Origin: Pseudorhodoferax sp. Leaf265 | Lineage (GTDB): Bacteria; Pseudomonadota; Gammaproteobacteria; Burkholderiales; Burkholderiaceae_C | Assembly (NCBI RefSeq): GCF_001422365.1 | Contig: NZ_LMMT01000012.1 | Coordinates: 250,712 to 314,711, forward strand | Reading direction: 5' to 3' | DNA length: 64,000 nucleotides | Shown here: piece by piece, positions 37,221-45,317 of the stretch | How the letters are laid out: every line of letters starts with the position of its first letter | Numbering within the stretch: position 1 is the first letter of the stretch | Translations under genes and position numbers: made by a program | The notes under the pieces: model-generated | Told to the model about the DNA's origin: nothing | The model's database searches: none | Seen by the model: the letters and a program-made list of their open reading frames with translations, nothing else

Positions 37221-39859
37221 TTGGAAACCACCCCTTTCACGCCACCGCCGATCAGCGTGGCGACATCGGCCAGCACCAGCACGGGCTCCAGCCCGCCCGG
37301 CGCGGCCAGGTAGCGCGCTTCCCACACGGGCTCGAACTTGTCCTTGAAACTGTGCAGTCCGCGGAAGTTGTAGAAGCGTTCGCCGTGCTCGAACAGCAGC
37401 CGGCCGATGCGCTGCCAGCGTGGCGCCTGCCGGCGCTCGGCCATGCCGGCCATGGGCGCCATGCCCAGGCCGAAGCGCTGGTAGCCCTCGGCCTGCAGGT
37501 GCAGCATGGTCTTGGCGAACAGGTAGTCCATGGTGCCGGGCGGGGCCTCGGGCAGGTAGCGCATGAGGTCGATGCTGGCCTCTTCCTTCTGCCCCGTGAC
37601 GAGCAGGTTGGCAAAGGCGATGACCTGGCCCTCGCGCCGCACCACGGCCACGGGCAGCCGGACGAGGTAGGCATCGTCGAAGCGGCCGACCGAGAAGTTC
37701 TTCTCGCGTGCGCTCTGCTTGCGCATCCAGGCGTCGGAGACGGCGCGCAGCGCGGGCAGCAGCGGCGCCACCTCGGCGGCCGGCACCACCTCGAACACCA
37801 GGCCCTCGCGCTCGCCGCGGTTCACCCCCGAGCGCAGGTTGGCGCGCTTGGCGCCCTTGAGGTTGAATTCGGGCAGCGGCACATGGGCGTACTCGCCGAG
37901 CTTGAAGGCCTGCAGTCCGCAATCGAGGAACAGCGGCAGCATGGACGGGCGCACCTGGTAGAAGGCCGACCGCCCGCCGTGGGCATTGGCATGCTCGATG
38001 AAGCGCCAGACCAGGTCGGCCCATTCCTTGCGCTCGCCGATGGGCCCGAACAGCGCGACCCAGGAGCGGCCCTGCTTGCCGTACATGATGAAGCTCTTGC
38101 CCGAGGGGGAGAACATCAGGTTCTTGTCGCCGACCAGCGCGAAGCAGCCGGCCGCGCTGGGGCTGGCGCGCACGATGGCGGCGGCGCGCTCGATCTCCTC
38201 GTCGGTGGGCGGCACCACCGCGCCGGCGGGCGGGCGCATGAGTTGCCACAGGCCGATGGCCAGCGCGCCCAGGGCCACGCCCAGCAGCGCGCGCAGCGAG
38301 CGCGGCGCCTGCGCATCGAGCTCGAACTGCCACCACAGCCGGCTGCTGTAGGCCACCTCCTGGTAGGCGAAGAACAGGATCCAGACGCAGGCCGCCAGCA
38401 CACCGCCCACGGCCAGCAGCCAGCCCGGCTCCAGCCGCTGCGCGAACAGCGAGGAGGGCCGGTCGAACTGGCGGCGCGACAGCAGCAGCAGCACGGCAAG
38501 CACCGAGAGCAGGGCGGCCTCGCCCCAGGCGATGCCCTTGGGCAGGGCCAGCAGCCCGGCCACGATGGACAGCGCCAGCGCCGCCCACCAGGCCGCGTCG
38601 AGCCGGTGCAGCAGGCCGCGCGCGACCAGCAACAGGCCCAGGCCGGCCACGCTGCCCAGGAAGTGCGCCGTCTCCACCAGCGGCAGGGGCATGTGGAGCG
38701 ACTCCAGCAGCAGCTGGCTGTCTTCGGTGAACGGCGTCACCCCGGAGACCAGCAGCCACAGCCCGGCCACCAGCGTCAGCGCGGCCAGCAGGCGCGGCCC
38801 CAGCCTGGCCGCGGCGCGCACGGCCGGCGCGGCGGCGCGGCCGACCTGGGCGCCCACGCCGGCCCGCAGTTCGAACCCGGCCAGGAGCGCCGTGGCCAGC
38901 ACCAGCGGCAGCACGTAGTACAGCGCGCGGTACAGCAGCAGCGCGCCCAGCATGGCCTCGGTCGGCAGGTAGGGGCCGCTGGCCAGCAGCATCACGGCCT
39001 CGAACACGCCGATGCCGCCCGGCACGTGGCTCAGCAGGCTGGCGCTGATGGCGATCGCATAGAAGGCCAGGAAGGTCGGCAGCGGCAGGTCCGATGGGGG
39101 CAGCAGCACCCACAGCGCGAGCGCCGAGGCCCCGAGCTCCACGGCCGAGATCGCCAGCTGCCGCAGCGCCAGCGGAAAGGGCGGCAGGCGCAGCGTCCAG
39201 CGGCCGGCGATCTGCACCACGCGCTGGCGTGCGCACAGCCACAGCAGCACGGCCACGCCCGCCAGCAGCAGCGCGGCGGCCCCGCGCAAGACGCCGGCCG
39301 GCAGGTGCAGCAGCCGCGCCACGTCGGGCGCGCCCCACAACAGTGCGAGCGCACCGAACGCCGACATGCCGAGCAGGAAGGCGCTGGCGTTGAAGGCCAC
39401 GACCTGGGCGATCTTGGCCGGTTCCACCCCCGCGGCCGCGAACAGGCGCATGCGCACGGCGCCACCGGTCAGCGTTCCGAGGCCGATGGTGTTGCCCAGC
39501 GCATAGGCGACGAACGAGGTCAGCAGCAGCATGCCGCGCGAGACCCTGGCCTGGGCATAGGCCAGGGCCGAGGCGTCGTAGCCCGACAGCGCGAGGTAGC
39601 TCGCGGCCGTGAAGGCCAACCCTGCCAGCACCTGCAGCGCAGGTGTGCCGTGCACGGCATGCATGATCTCGGCGTAGCGCACCTCGCGCAGCAGGCTGTG
39701 TAAGGCGATGCCGACGAGCAGGATCAGTACCGCCGCCGTGGTCCCGATCACCCAGGGCTGCCAGCGCTGCAGGGCGTCGCGCAGCCAGGGCGCCGGTGGT
39801 CGGGGCCCTGCCTGATGGGCGGGGTCCGGTGCTGGCGCGGTGTTCGCGGTGTTCGACAT
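37217..39859 (-). CDS. mprF: Bifunctional lysylphosphatidylglycerol synthase/flippase MprF (LpiA)
   Basis: An 880-residue membrane protein. The N-terminal two-thirds carry about 14 hydrophobic helices, including the flippase-type UPF0104 region (LLTSFVAYALGNTIGLGTL, SHVPGGIGVFEAVMLLASG). The C-terminal about 320 residues are the DUF2156/GNAT-like transferase domain (WVALFGPIGERKEWADLVWR, GTMDYLFAKTMLHLQAEGY). It transfers lysine from Lys-tRNA to phosphatidylglycerol and flips the product outward, lowering surface charge and increasing tolerance to cationic peptides and acid. First gene of the mprF-acvB operon. Confidence 0.95.
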   Translation of the reverse strand: MSNTANTAPAPDPAHQAGPRPPAPWLRDALQRWQPWVIGTTAAVLILLVGIALHSLLREVRYAEIMHAVHGTPALQVLAGLAFTAASYLALSGYDASALAYAQARVSRGMLLLTSFVAYALGNTIGLGTLTGGAVRMRLFAAAGVEPAKIAQVVAFNASAFLLGMSAFGALALLWGAPDVARLLHLPAGVLRGAAALLLAGVAVLLWLCARQRVVQIAGRWTLRLPPFPLALRQLAISAVELGASALALWVLLPPSDLPLPTFLAFYAIAISASLLSHVPGGIGVFEAVMLLASGPYLPTEAMLGALLLYRALYYVLPLVLATALLAGFELRAGVGAQVGRAAAPAVRAAARLGPRLLAALTLVAGLWLLVSGVTPFTEDSQLLLESLHMPLPLVETAHFLGSVAGLGLLLVARGLLHRLDAAWWAALALSIVAGLLALPKGIAWGEAALLSVLAVLLLLSRRQFDRPSSLFAQRLEPGWLLAVGGVLAACVWILFFAYQEVAYSSRLWWQFELDAQAPRSLRALLGVALGALAIGLWQLMRPPAGAVVPPTDEEIERAAAIVRASPSAAGCFALVGDKNLMFSPSGKSFIMYGKQGRSWVALFGPIGERKEWADLVWRFIEHANAHGGRSAFYQVRPSMLPLFLDCGLQAFKLGEYAHVPLPEFNLKGAKRANLRSGVNRGEREGLVFEVVPAAEVAPLLPALRAVSDAWMRKQSAREKNFSVGRFDDAYLVRLPVAVVRREGQVIAFANLLVTGQKEEASIDLMRYLPEAPPGTMDYLFAKTMLHLQAEGYQRFGLGMAPMAGMAERRQAPRWQRIGRLLFEHGERFYNFRGLHSFKDKFEPVWEARYLAAPGGLEPVLVLADVATLIGGGVKGVVSK

Positions 39860-39989
39860 GGAATGACAAAAGCACTATAGCCACGCGGGCATCCGTCCAA
39901 GCGGGACAGAAGGCCTCATCTTCTGTGTGTCTTTGCGGCGCGCCCGGGTATGGTGCCTCCTGCGAGCCGCATTGCACCGAGAACACCGC

Positions 39990-40196
39990 ATGAACCCCGA
40001 AGACCTGCAGCGCCTGACCACCCTGGCCATGCCGTATGGCCGCTACAAGGGCACCGTGATCGCCGACCTGCCCGGCAACTACCTGGCCTGGTTCGCGCGC
40101 GAGGGCTTTCCCAAGGGCGAGCTCGGCCGGCTGCTGGCGCTGATGCTGGAGATCGACCACAACGGCCTGGGGCATCTGCTCAAGCCCTTGCGCTGA
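39990..40196 (+). CDS. DUF3820-family small protein
   Basis: A 68-residue protein with the DUF3820 signature: TTLAMPYGRYKGTVIADLPG and YLAWFAREGFPKGELGRLLA. Relatives include a Pseudomonas protein described as a quorum-sensing-regulated factor; no biochemical role is established. It is divergent from mprF with a 130-base gap and starts at ATG 39990. Confidence 0.85.
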   Translation: MNPEDLQRLTTLAMPYGRYKGTVIADLPGNYLAWFAREGFPKGELGRLLALMLEIDHNGLGHLLKPLR

Positions 40197-40315
40197 GACG
40201 CTGCCCACGCATTTTTTTTCGATCCCCCGGCGTGAGCCGGTCCCGTGCTTGCTAGCATGCACGCAACCCACATCAGCCGCGCCCACCCACCGCGCAAGCG
40301 ACGGAGACTGTTTCC

Positions 40316-40609
40316 ATGCCATTGCCCGCACTCAGATCCCTGGCCCTGTCGGTGCAGGAGTACCGCAGCGGCGAGTACCGCTGGGTCGTCCTGGAGCGCT
40401 TCGCGGACGACGAGCCCTTCGAAGTGCTGCTGGCGGCCGAAGAGAGCTCCGCCACCTACGGCGACGCATGGGCGAACGGCACAGCCGTGCTCAGCGCGCT
40501 GGCCGACGACAACATGGCCATCGGCCCCCGCGTGAACGAGGAAGAGCAGCCCGTGTTCGTGCAGACCGACCGCCCCGGTCTTTACGAGTTGCGCGACGAC
40601 GACAAGTGA
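40316..40609 (+). CDS. Conserved hypothetical protein, glutaminase-linked
   Basis: A 97-residue acidic protein without signal peptide or membrane helix (SVQEYRSGEYRWVVLERFAD, AWANGTAVLSALADDNMAIG). I do not recognise a named domain. Its stop codon overlaps the GTG start of glutaminase (GTGA), so the two are translationally coupled. Upstream, a T-run (40212-40219) and a small GTGA-capped hairpin (40227-40240) lie in the 119-base gap after the DUF3820 gene. Confidence 0.7.
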   Translation: MPLPALRSLALSVQEYRSGEYRWVVLERFADDEPFEVLLAAEESSATYGDAWANGTAVLSALADDNMAIGPRVNEEEQPVFVQTDRPGLYELRDDDK

Positions 40610-41538
40610 GCGCGGGCCCCGCGTTCCAGCCCGTGCTGGAAGGGATCGTCGCGGCGCTGGCCGAATTGCGCGGTGCCGAAGGCCAGGTCGCCAGCTACAT
40701 CCCGGCGTTGGCCCGCGTCGATGCCCGGCACTTCGGCGTGGCCCTGGTCACGGCCGACGGCCAGGAGGCGGTGGCCGGCGACGGCGCACTGCCGTTCTCC
40801 ATCCAGAGCATCTCCAAGGTCTTCACGCTGACGCTGGCCATGCAGCACCTGGGCGAGTCGCTGTGGGAGCGCATCGGCCGCGAGCCCTCGGGCAGCGCCT
40901 TCAACTCCCTGGTGCAGCTGGAGTTCGAGCAGGGCCGGCCGCGCAACCCCTTCATCAATGCCGGCGCCATCGCTGTGGCCGACCGGCTGGTCACGCTGTT
41001 CGGCAGCCAGGCCAAGGCCGAGCTGCTGGCGCTCATGACGGCACTGGCGGGCGAGCCCATCGCCTTCGACGAGGAGGTGGCGGCGTCGGAGGCCGCCACC
41101 GGGTTCCGCAACCTCGCGCTGGCCAATTTCATGAAGAGCTTCGGCAAGCTCGACAACCCGGTCGAGCAGGTGCTGGACCTGTACTTCCACCAGTGCGCGC
41201 TGCGCATGAGCTGCCTGCAGCTGGCGCGCGCGGCCGCCTACCTGAGCCGCGACGGCCATCATCCGCTGTGGGCCGGGCGCGCCGTCTGCACCGAGCGCCA
41301 GACGCGGCGCATCAACGCGCTGATGCTGACCTGCGGCACCTACGACGCGGCCGGCGAGTTCGCCTACCGCATTGGCCTGCCCTGCAAGAGCGGCGTGGGC
41401 GGCGGCATCGTGGCCGTGGTGCCGGACCGGCTCACGTTGGCGGTGTGGTCGCCCGCGCTGGATGCGACCGGCAACTCGGCGCTGGGGCGCCAGGCGCTGG
41501 AGATGTTCGTGGGCCGGACCGGGTTGTCGGTCTTCTGA
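40606..41538 (+). CDS. glsA: Glutaminase (serine-dependent, beta-lactamase fold)
   Basis: A 310-residue glutaminase hydrolysing L-glutamine to glutamate and ammonia. The catalytic Ser68-x-x-Lys71 lies in SIQSISKVFTL; other family segments are RNPFINAGAIAVADRL, NFMKSFGKLDNPVEQVLDLY and GLPCKSGVGGGIVAVVP. GTG 40606 overlaps the previous stop and gives the normal family length. It is convergent with the DSD1-type gene four bases beyond. Confidence 0.95.
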   Translation: MSAGPAFQPVLEGIVAALAELRGAEGQVASYIPALARVDARHFGVALVTADGQEAVAGDGALPFSIQSISKVFTLTLAMQHLGESLWERIGREPSGSAFNSLVQLEFEQGRPRNPFINAGAIAVADRLVTLFGSQAKAELLALMTALAGEPIAFDEEVAASEAATGFRNLALANFMKSFGKLDNPVEQVLDLYFHQCALRMSCLQLARAAAYLSRDGHHPLWAGRAVCTERQTRRINALMLTCGTYDAAGEFAYRIGLPCKSGVGGGIVAVVPDRLTLAVWSPALDATGNSALGRQALEMFVGRTGLSVF

Positions 41539-41541
41539 ACC

Positions 41542-42684
41542 TCACCAGCCGCTGAAGCGCGGCCAGGTCTGCAGCGCGCCGCCATCGGCTGGCACCAGTT
41601 GGTAGGCCGCATGCTGCGCACCCGTCGCGCAGGCATGGTTGGGGTAGACGCGCAGCTGGCTGCCGAGCGGAAAGCGCTGCTCCAGGTTCGCGCCGCTCGC
41701 GCCCTTCCACTGCAGCACGCCATGCTCCTGGTTGGCCTCGCCGAAGCCCAGCTCGGCGATGGGCTGGCCTTGCAGGTCGGCCACGAGGCCGTAGCCGTGG
41801 TCGTGCGTCTGCCTGGCCGTGCCGCGGTCGCGGCTCATGGCCATCCAGCCCGCGTCGGTGATGATCCAGCCGGCCTCGGGCCGGTGGCCGATCACGGTGG
41901 CCAGCACCGACAGTGCGATCTCGTCCACGCCGCAGACGCCGACACCGGCCATCACGAGGTCGAAGAACACGTAGACGCCGGCACGCACCTCGGTCACGCC
42001 GTCGAGCCGGCGCGCGTGCAGCGCGGTGGGCGTGGAGCCCACGCTGACCACGGGGCAGGCGTGGCCGGCGGCGCGCAGGCGCTCGGCCGCGCGCACGCAG
42101 CCGGCGCGTTCCTGCTCGGCCATGGCCTCCAGCGCTGCGGGCGTGTTCAGACCGTAGGAGCTGCCGGCATGGGTCAGCACGCCGGCCAGTTCTGCGCCGT
42201 CGTCCACCAGCGCGGCGGCCACGGCCAGCAGCCGTGCGTCCTCGGGCGGGATGCCGCTGCGGTGGCCATCGGTGTCGACCTCGATCAGCACGCGGTGGCT
42301 GTGGCCGTTCGTCCGCCCGTGCGCGGCCAGCTGCTCGGCGGCCGTGACCGATTCGACCAGCAGCGTGAGCCGGCAGCCCGCGCGCACCAGACGCAGCGCG
42401 TGGTCGAACTTGGACGGCACGATGGCCACGGCGTACAGGATGTCGTCGACACCGGCGGCGAAGAACTGCTCGGCCTCCTTGAGCGTGGAGACCGTGATGC
42501 CCTGTGCGCCGGCCGCGAGCTGGCGGCGCACCACCTCGGCGCACTTGCTGGTCTTGGCGTGCGGGCGAAAGCGCACGCCCAGCGCGTCCATGCGCTGCTG
42601 CATGCGCGCGATGTTGTGCTGCATGCGGGCTTCGTCGAGCAGCAGCAGCGGGGTTTCCAGCGCTGCGAGGTCGGCGGAGTTCAT
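41542..42684 (-). CDS. DSD1-type PLP enzyme, probable D-hydroxyaspartate/D-serine dehydratase
   Basis: A 380-residue fold-type III PLP enzyme. The Schiff-base lysine is Lys44 (RPHAKTSK). Near the C-terminus is His350-Ala-Cys352 (YPNHACATG). In this family a His-x-Cys zinc pair marks the dehydratases (D-serine, D-threo-3-hydroxyaspartate), whereas D-threonine aldolases have His-x-Asp, so a dehydratase is favoured. Neighbours (threonine-dehydratase-like and ornithine-cyclodeaminase-like genes) support hydroxyaspartate metabolism. The ATG overlaps the upstream stop. Confidence 0.85.
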   Translation of the reverse strand: MNSADLAALETPLLLLDEARMQHNIARMQQRMDALGVRFRPHAKTSKCAEVVRRQLAAGAQGITVSTLKEAEQFFAAGVDDILYAVAIVPSKFDHALRLVRAGCRLTLLVESVTAAEQLAAHGRTNGHSHRVLIEVDTDGHRSGIPPEDARLLAVAAALVDDGAELAGVLTHAGSSYGLNTPAALEAMAEQERAGCVRAAERLRAAGHACPVVSVGSTPTALHARRLDGVTEVRAGVYVFFDLVMAGVGVCGVDEIALSVLATVIGHRPEAGWIITDAGWMAMSRDRGTARQTHDHGYGLVADLQGQPIAELGFGEANQEHGVLQWKGASGANLEQRFPLGSQLRVYPNHACATGAQHAAYQLVPADGGALQTWPRFSGW

Positions 42685-43658
42685 GCGGCTTGCGCGCCCA
42701 GCAGTTCGCACAGCCGCGCGAGGTCCACGTTGCCGCCGCTCAGCAGCACGCCGATGCGCTGGCCGCGCAGCGCGCTGGCCTCGCGGCGCACGGCCGCCAG
42801 GCCCAGGCAGCCGGTCGGCTCGACGACGATCTTCATGCGCGCAGCGGCGAAGGCCATGGCGTCCACGAGCTCGGCGTCGCTGGCGGTCTGCACGTCGTCC
42901 ACATCGCGGCGGATCACGCCGAAGGTGTAGTTCCCCAGGTGCTGGGTCTGCGCACCGTCCGCAATCGTCTTGGGTACGTCGATGTGCACGATCTTCCCGC
43001 TGCGGAACGACTGCTGGCCGTCGTTGCCGGCCTCGGGCTCCACGCCCACGATGCGCGTCTTGGGCGACAGCGCGCGCAGCGCCAGTGCCGAGCCCGACAA
43101 CAGGCCGCCGCCGCCCAGCGGCGCGTAGAAGGCGTCGAGCGGGCCGACCTCTTCGATGAGTTCCTTGGCCGCGGTGCCCTGGCCGGCGATCACGTCGGGA
43201 TGGTCGTAGGGCGGGATCAGCGTGAAGCCGTGTTTCTGGGCGAGCTCGCGGCCGATCTGCTCGCGGTCCTCGGTGTAGCGGTCGTAGCTGACCACGGTGG
43301 CGCCGTAGCCCTTGGTGGCGGCGACCTTCATGGCCGGTGCGTCGCTGGGCATGACGATGGTCGCCGGAATCCCGAGGATGCGCGCTGACAGTGCGATGGC
43401 CTGGGCATGGTTGCCCGAGGAGAAGGCCACGACGCCGGCACGGCGCTGGGCCGCGTCGAACTTGGACAAGGCATTGAAGCCACCGCGGAACTTGAAGGCG
43501 CCCATGCGCTGCAGGTTCTCGCACTTGAAGAACACTTCGGCGCCGATGGCCTCGTTGAGCGTGCGCGAGGTCATCACGGGCGTGCGGTGGGCATGGCCCT
43601 CGATGCGGCGTGCGGCGGCGGCCACGTCTTCGTAGGTCGGCAGGGTCAGATCGTTCAT
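42681..43658 (-). CDS. Threonine/threo-3-hydroxyaspartate dehydratase-like PLP enzyme
   Basis: A 325-residue fold-type II PLP enzyme. The PLP lysine lies in MGAFKFRGGFNAL, with SSGNHAQAIALSARILGIPA and the phosphate loop GGGGLLSG. It has no C-terminal ACT regulatory domain, so it is catabolic. Length and lack of ACT match serine racemase and threo-3-hydroxyaspartate ammonia-lyase (BhcB in Paracoccus). It would produce oxaloacetate or iminosuccinate from hydroxyaspartate; serine or threonine activity is an alternative. Confidence 0.88.
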   Translation of the reverse strand: MNDLTLPTYEDVAAAARRIEGHAHRTPVMTSRTLNEAIGAEVFFKCENLQRMGAFKFRGGFNALSKFDAAQRRAGVVAFSSGNHAQAIALSARILGIPATIVMPSDAPAMKVAATKGYGATVVSYDRYTEDREQIGRELAQKHGFTLIPPYDHPDVIAGQGTAAKELIEEVGPLDAFYAPLGGGGLLSGSALALRALSPKTRIVGVEPEAGNDGQQSFRSGKIVHIDVPKTIADGAQTQHLGNYTFGVIRRDVDDVQTASDAELVDAMAFAAARMKIVVEPTGCLGLAAVRREASALRGQRIGVLLSGGNVDLARLCELLGAQAA

Positions 43659-43688
43659 GGCGGTGGAAGGGGCGGGTGGAGAAAGGGG

Positions 43689-44627
43689 TTACCAGGGCCA
43701 GGCGATGTCCAGGCCCAGGCCCTGGGCCTGGGCGCGGGCCAACACCAGGCGCGCGACGGCCAGGTCCTGCAGCGCCAGGCCGGTCAGGTCGAACACGGTG
43801 ATGGCCTCGGGGGCACGGGCGGCGCCGTCGAGCTCGCCGATTTCGGTGCAGGGCAGGTCGGGCGCCCATTGCGCCTCGCCGAGTTGGCGCGCCTGGGTGC
43901 GGTCGTCGACCACGAGCCTGGCGCGTGCGAGCAGGCCATCGGGCAGTTCGCGCTTGCCGCGTGTGTCGGCGCCGACGGCGTTGATGTGCGTGCCGGGGCG
44001 CACGGCGCCCGGGCCGAAGAGGGCGCCGGCGCCGGGCGTGGCGGTGATGACGACGTCGCTGGCGGCCACGGCGGTGTCGGCATCGGGCGCGAACCGCAGC
44101 GCGCACCGGTCCGCGAAGGCGGCCTCGAAGGCCGCGTCGGGCTGGCCGCGGTGCGTGCAGTAGCGCACCTGCTCCAGCGCAGGCAGCACGCGCAGCGCTT
44201 CGGCCAGGTGGGCGCGGGCCTGCACGCCGGTGCCGAACAGGCACAGCGCGCGGCTCTCGGGCCGGGCCAGGCGCTGCAGGCCGATGGCGCCGGCGGCGGC
44301 CGTGCGTGCGCTGGTGATCGCATTGCCGTCCAGCACGCCGAGCGGCCGGCCCGTGGCCGGGTCGTGCAGCACGATGGTGGCCTGGTGCGGCTCGCCGCCC
44401 TGGCCGCGGTTGGCCGGCCAGAAGCCTGCTGCCTTGTAGCCCAGCAGCGCCTGGCTTGGCACGGCGCCCGACTTGATGCCGAACACGCCGCCTGCCAGCT
44501 GCTCGCGCACCACGGGAAAGGTGCGGCCCTCGCCGCGGCTGTGCAGCACGAAGGCCTCGGCCACGGCCGCGCGCACGGCGGCAGGCTCCAGCAGCGTGGC
44601 CACGGTCGGGCCGTCGAGCAGGCGCAT
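43689..44627 (-). CDS. Ornithine cyclodeaminase/mu-crystallin-family protein
   Basis: A 312-residue NAD(P)-binding enzyme with FGTGVQARAHLAEAL in the dinucleotide fold and KAAGFWPANRG, NAITSARTAAAGAI in the substrate half. Members include ornithine cyclodeaminase, delta1-pyrroline-2-carboxylate reductase and iminosuccinate reductase (BhcD). In this cluster an imine reductase acting on hydroxyaspartate-derived imine is attractive, but specificity is inferred. ATG 44627 is eight bases after the regulator stop; the dehydratase follows after 30 bases. Confidence 0.88.
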   Translation of the reverse strand: MRLLDGPTVATLLEPAAVRAAVAEAFVLHSRGEGRTFPVVREQLAGGVFGIKSGAVPSQALLGYKAAGFWPANRGQGGEPHQATIVLHDPATGRPLGVLDGNAITSARTAAAGAIGLQRLARPESRALCLFGTGVQARAHLAEALRVLPALEQVRYCTHRGQPDAAFEAAFADRCALRFAPDADTAVAASDVVITATPGAGALFGPGAVRPGTHINAVGADTRGKRELPDGLLARARLVVDDRTQARQLGEAQWAPDLPCTEIGELDGAARAPEAITVFDLTGLALQDLAVARLVLARAQAQGLGLDIAWPW

Positions 44628-44634
44628 GCGGGCT

Positions 44635-45276
44635 TCAGCGCGCATCGCTGTACACCGTGGCGCGCGACACACCCAGGTGGGCGGCGACGGTCTGCATGGC
44701 ATGGCGCAACTGCAGCAGGCCCTCGGCCTTGAGCTCCTGCAGCAGCGCGCGGCGTTCGTCGGCCTTGAGTGCGCGCGGCGTGCTCGCGCGCGCGGCGGCG
44801 TAGCGGTCGATGCGCGCGCGGATCGCGTCGGCGCCGGCCGGGTCCAGCGACTCGGCCGGTGCGGCCTGGGCGTCGACCTGCACGAACTGGCCCATGGCGC
44901 TCTGCAGGCTCTTGAACAGGGTCAAGTCCACGTTCAGGCACAGGGCGGCGACGTAGCGGCCCTCGGCGTCCTTGATGCCGATCGACGTGCTCTTGGCCTG
45001 GCGCCCGTCGGCGAAGCGGTTGGCGTAGTTGGCCAGCACCGGCGCGTAGGCCGGGTCGGCGATGCGGGCCAGGCCCAGCTCGGTGGCCGGGTCGCCGACG
45101 GCGCGGCCCGACAGGTTGTTGTGGATCGCGGCGATCGCATGACCGGGGTCCAGCAGGTCGTGCACCACGACCTCACAGAACGGCGCGAAGGTCTCGCCCA
45201 GGCCCTGGGCGATGTGCTCGAGCTGGCCCAGCAGGGCGCGCTGGGCAGCGGTTCTGGACGGTTTGGCGGTCGGCAT
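44635..45276 (-). CDS. YheO-type PAS-like transcriptional regulator
   Basis: A 213-residue regulator. The N-terminal YheO-like PAS domain (FAPFCEVVVHDLLDPGHAIA, STSIGIKDAEGRYVAALCLN) is followed by a C-terminal HTH (LRHAMQTVAAHLGVSRATVY). It heads the amino-acid cluster and probably controls it. No Shine-Dalgarno sequence precedes ATG 45276, and a promoter match places transcription start at or next to the ATG, so the message may be leaderless. An inverted repeat overlaps the start codon. Confidence 0.88.
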   Translation of the reverse strand: MPTAKPSRTAAQRALLGQLEHIAQGLGETFAPFCEVVVHDLLDPGHAIAAIHNNLSGRAVGDPATELGLARIADPAYAPVLANYANRFADGRQAKSTSIGIKDAEGRYVAALCLNVDLTLFKSLQSAMGQFVQVDAQAAPAESLDPAGADAIRARIDRYAAARASTPRALKADERRALLQELKAEGLLQLRHAMQTVAAHLGVSRATVYSDAR

Positions 45277-45314
45277 CTGGATATTTTGTCCAGATGTAGA
45301 CGTTTTGTCCAGAT
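45274..45314 (-). promoter_or_regulatory. Promoter and repeated operator at the YheO-type gene start
   Basis: Read on the minus strand, TGGACA (45311-45306) and CAAAAT (45288-45283) are spaced 17 bases and fit a -35/-10 pair. ATCTGGACAAAA occurs twice, 19 bases apart (plus-strand 45303-45314 and 45284-45295). CATCTGGA (45274-45281) and TCCAGATG (45289-45296) form a perfect 8-base inverted repeat that includes the start codon. It probably mediates autoregulation. Confidence 0.55.
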
Positions 45315-45317
45315 TCT

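Noticed and set aside
40227-40240. Terminator after the DUF3820 gene
   Set aside because: The CCGGC/GCCGG hairpin has its T-run before rather than after the stem on the plus strand, so it does not fit an intrinsic terminator.
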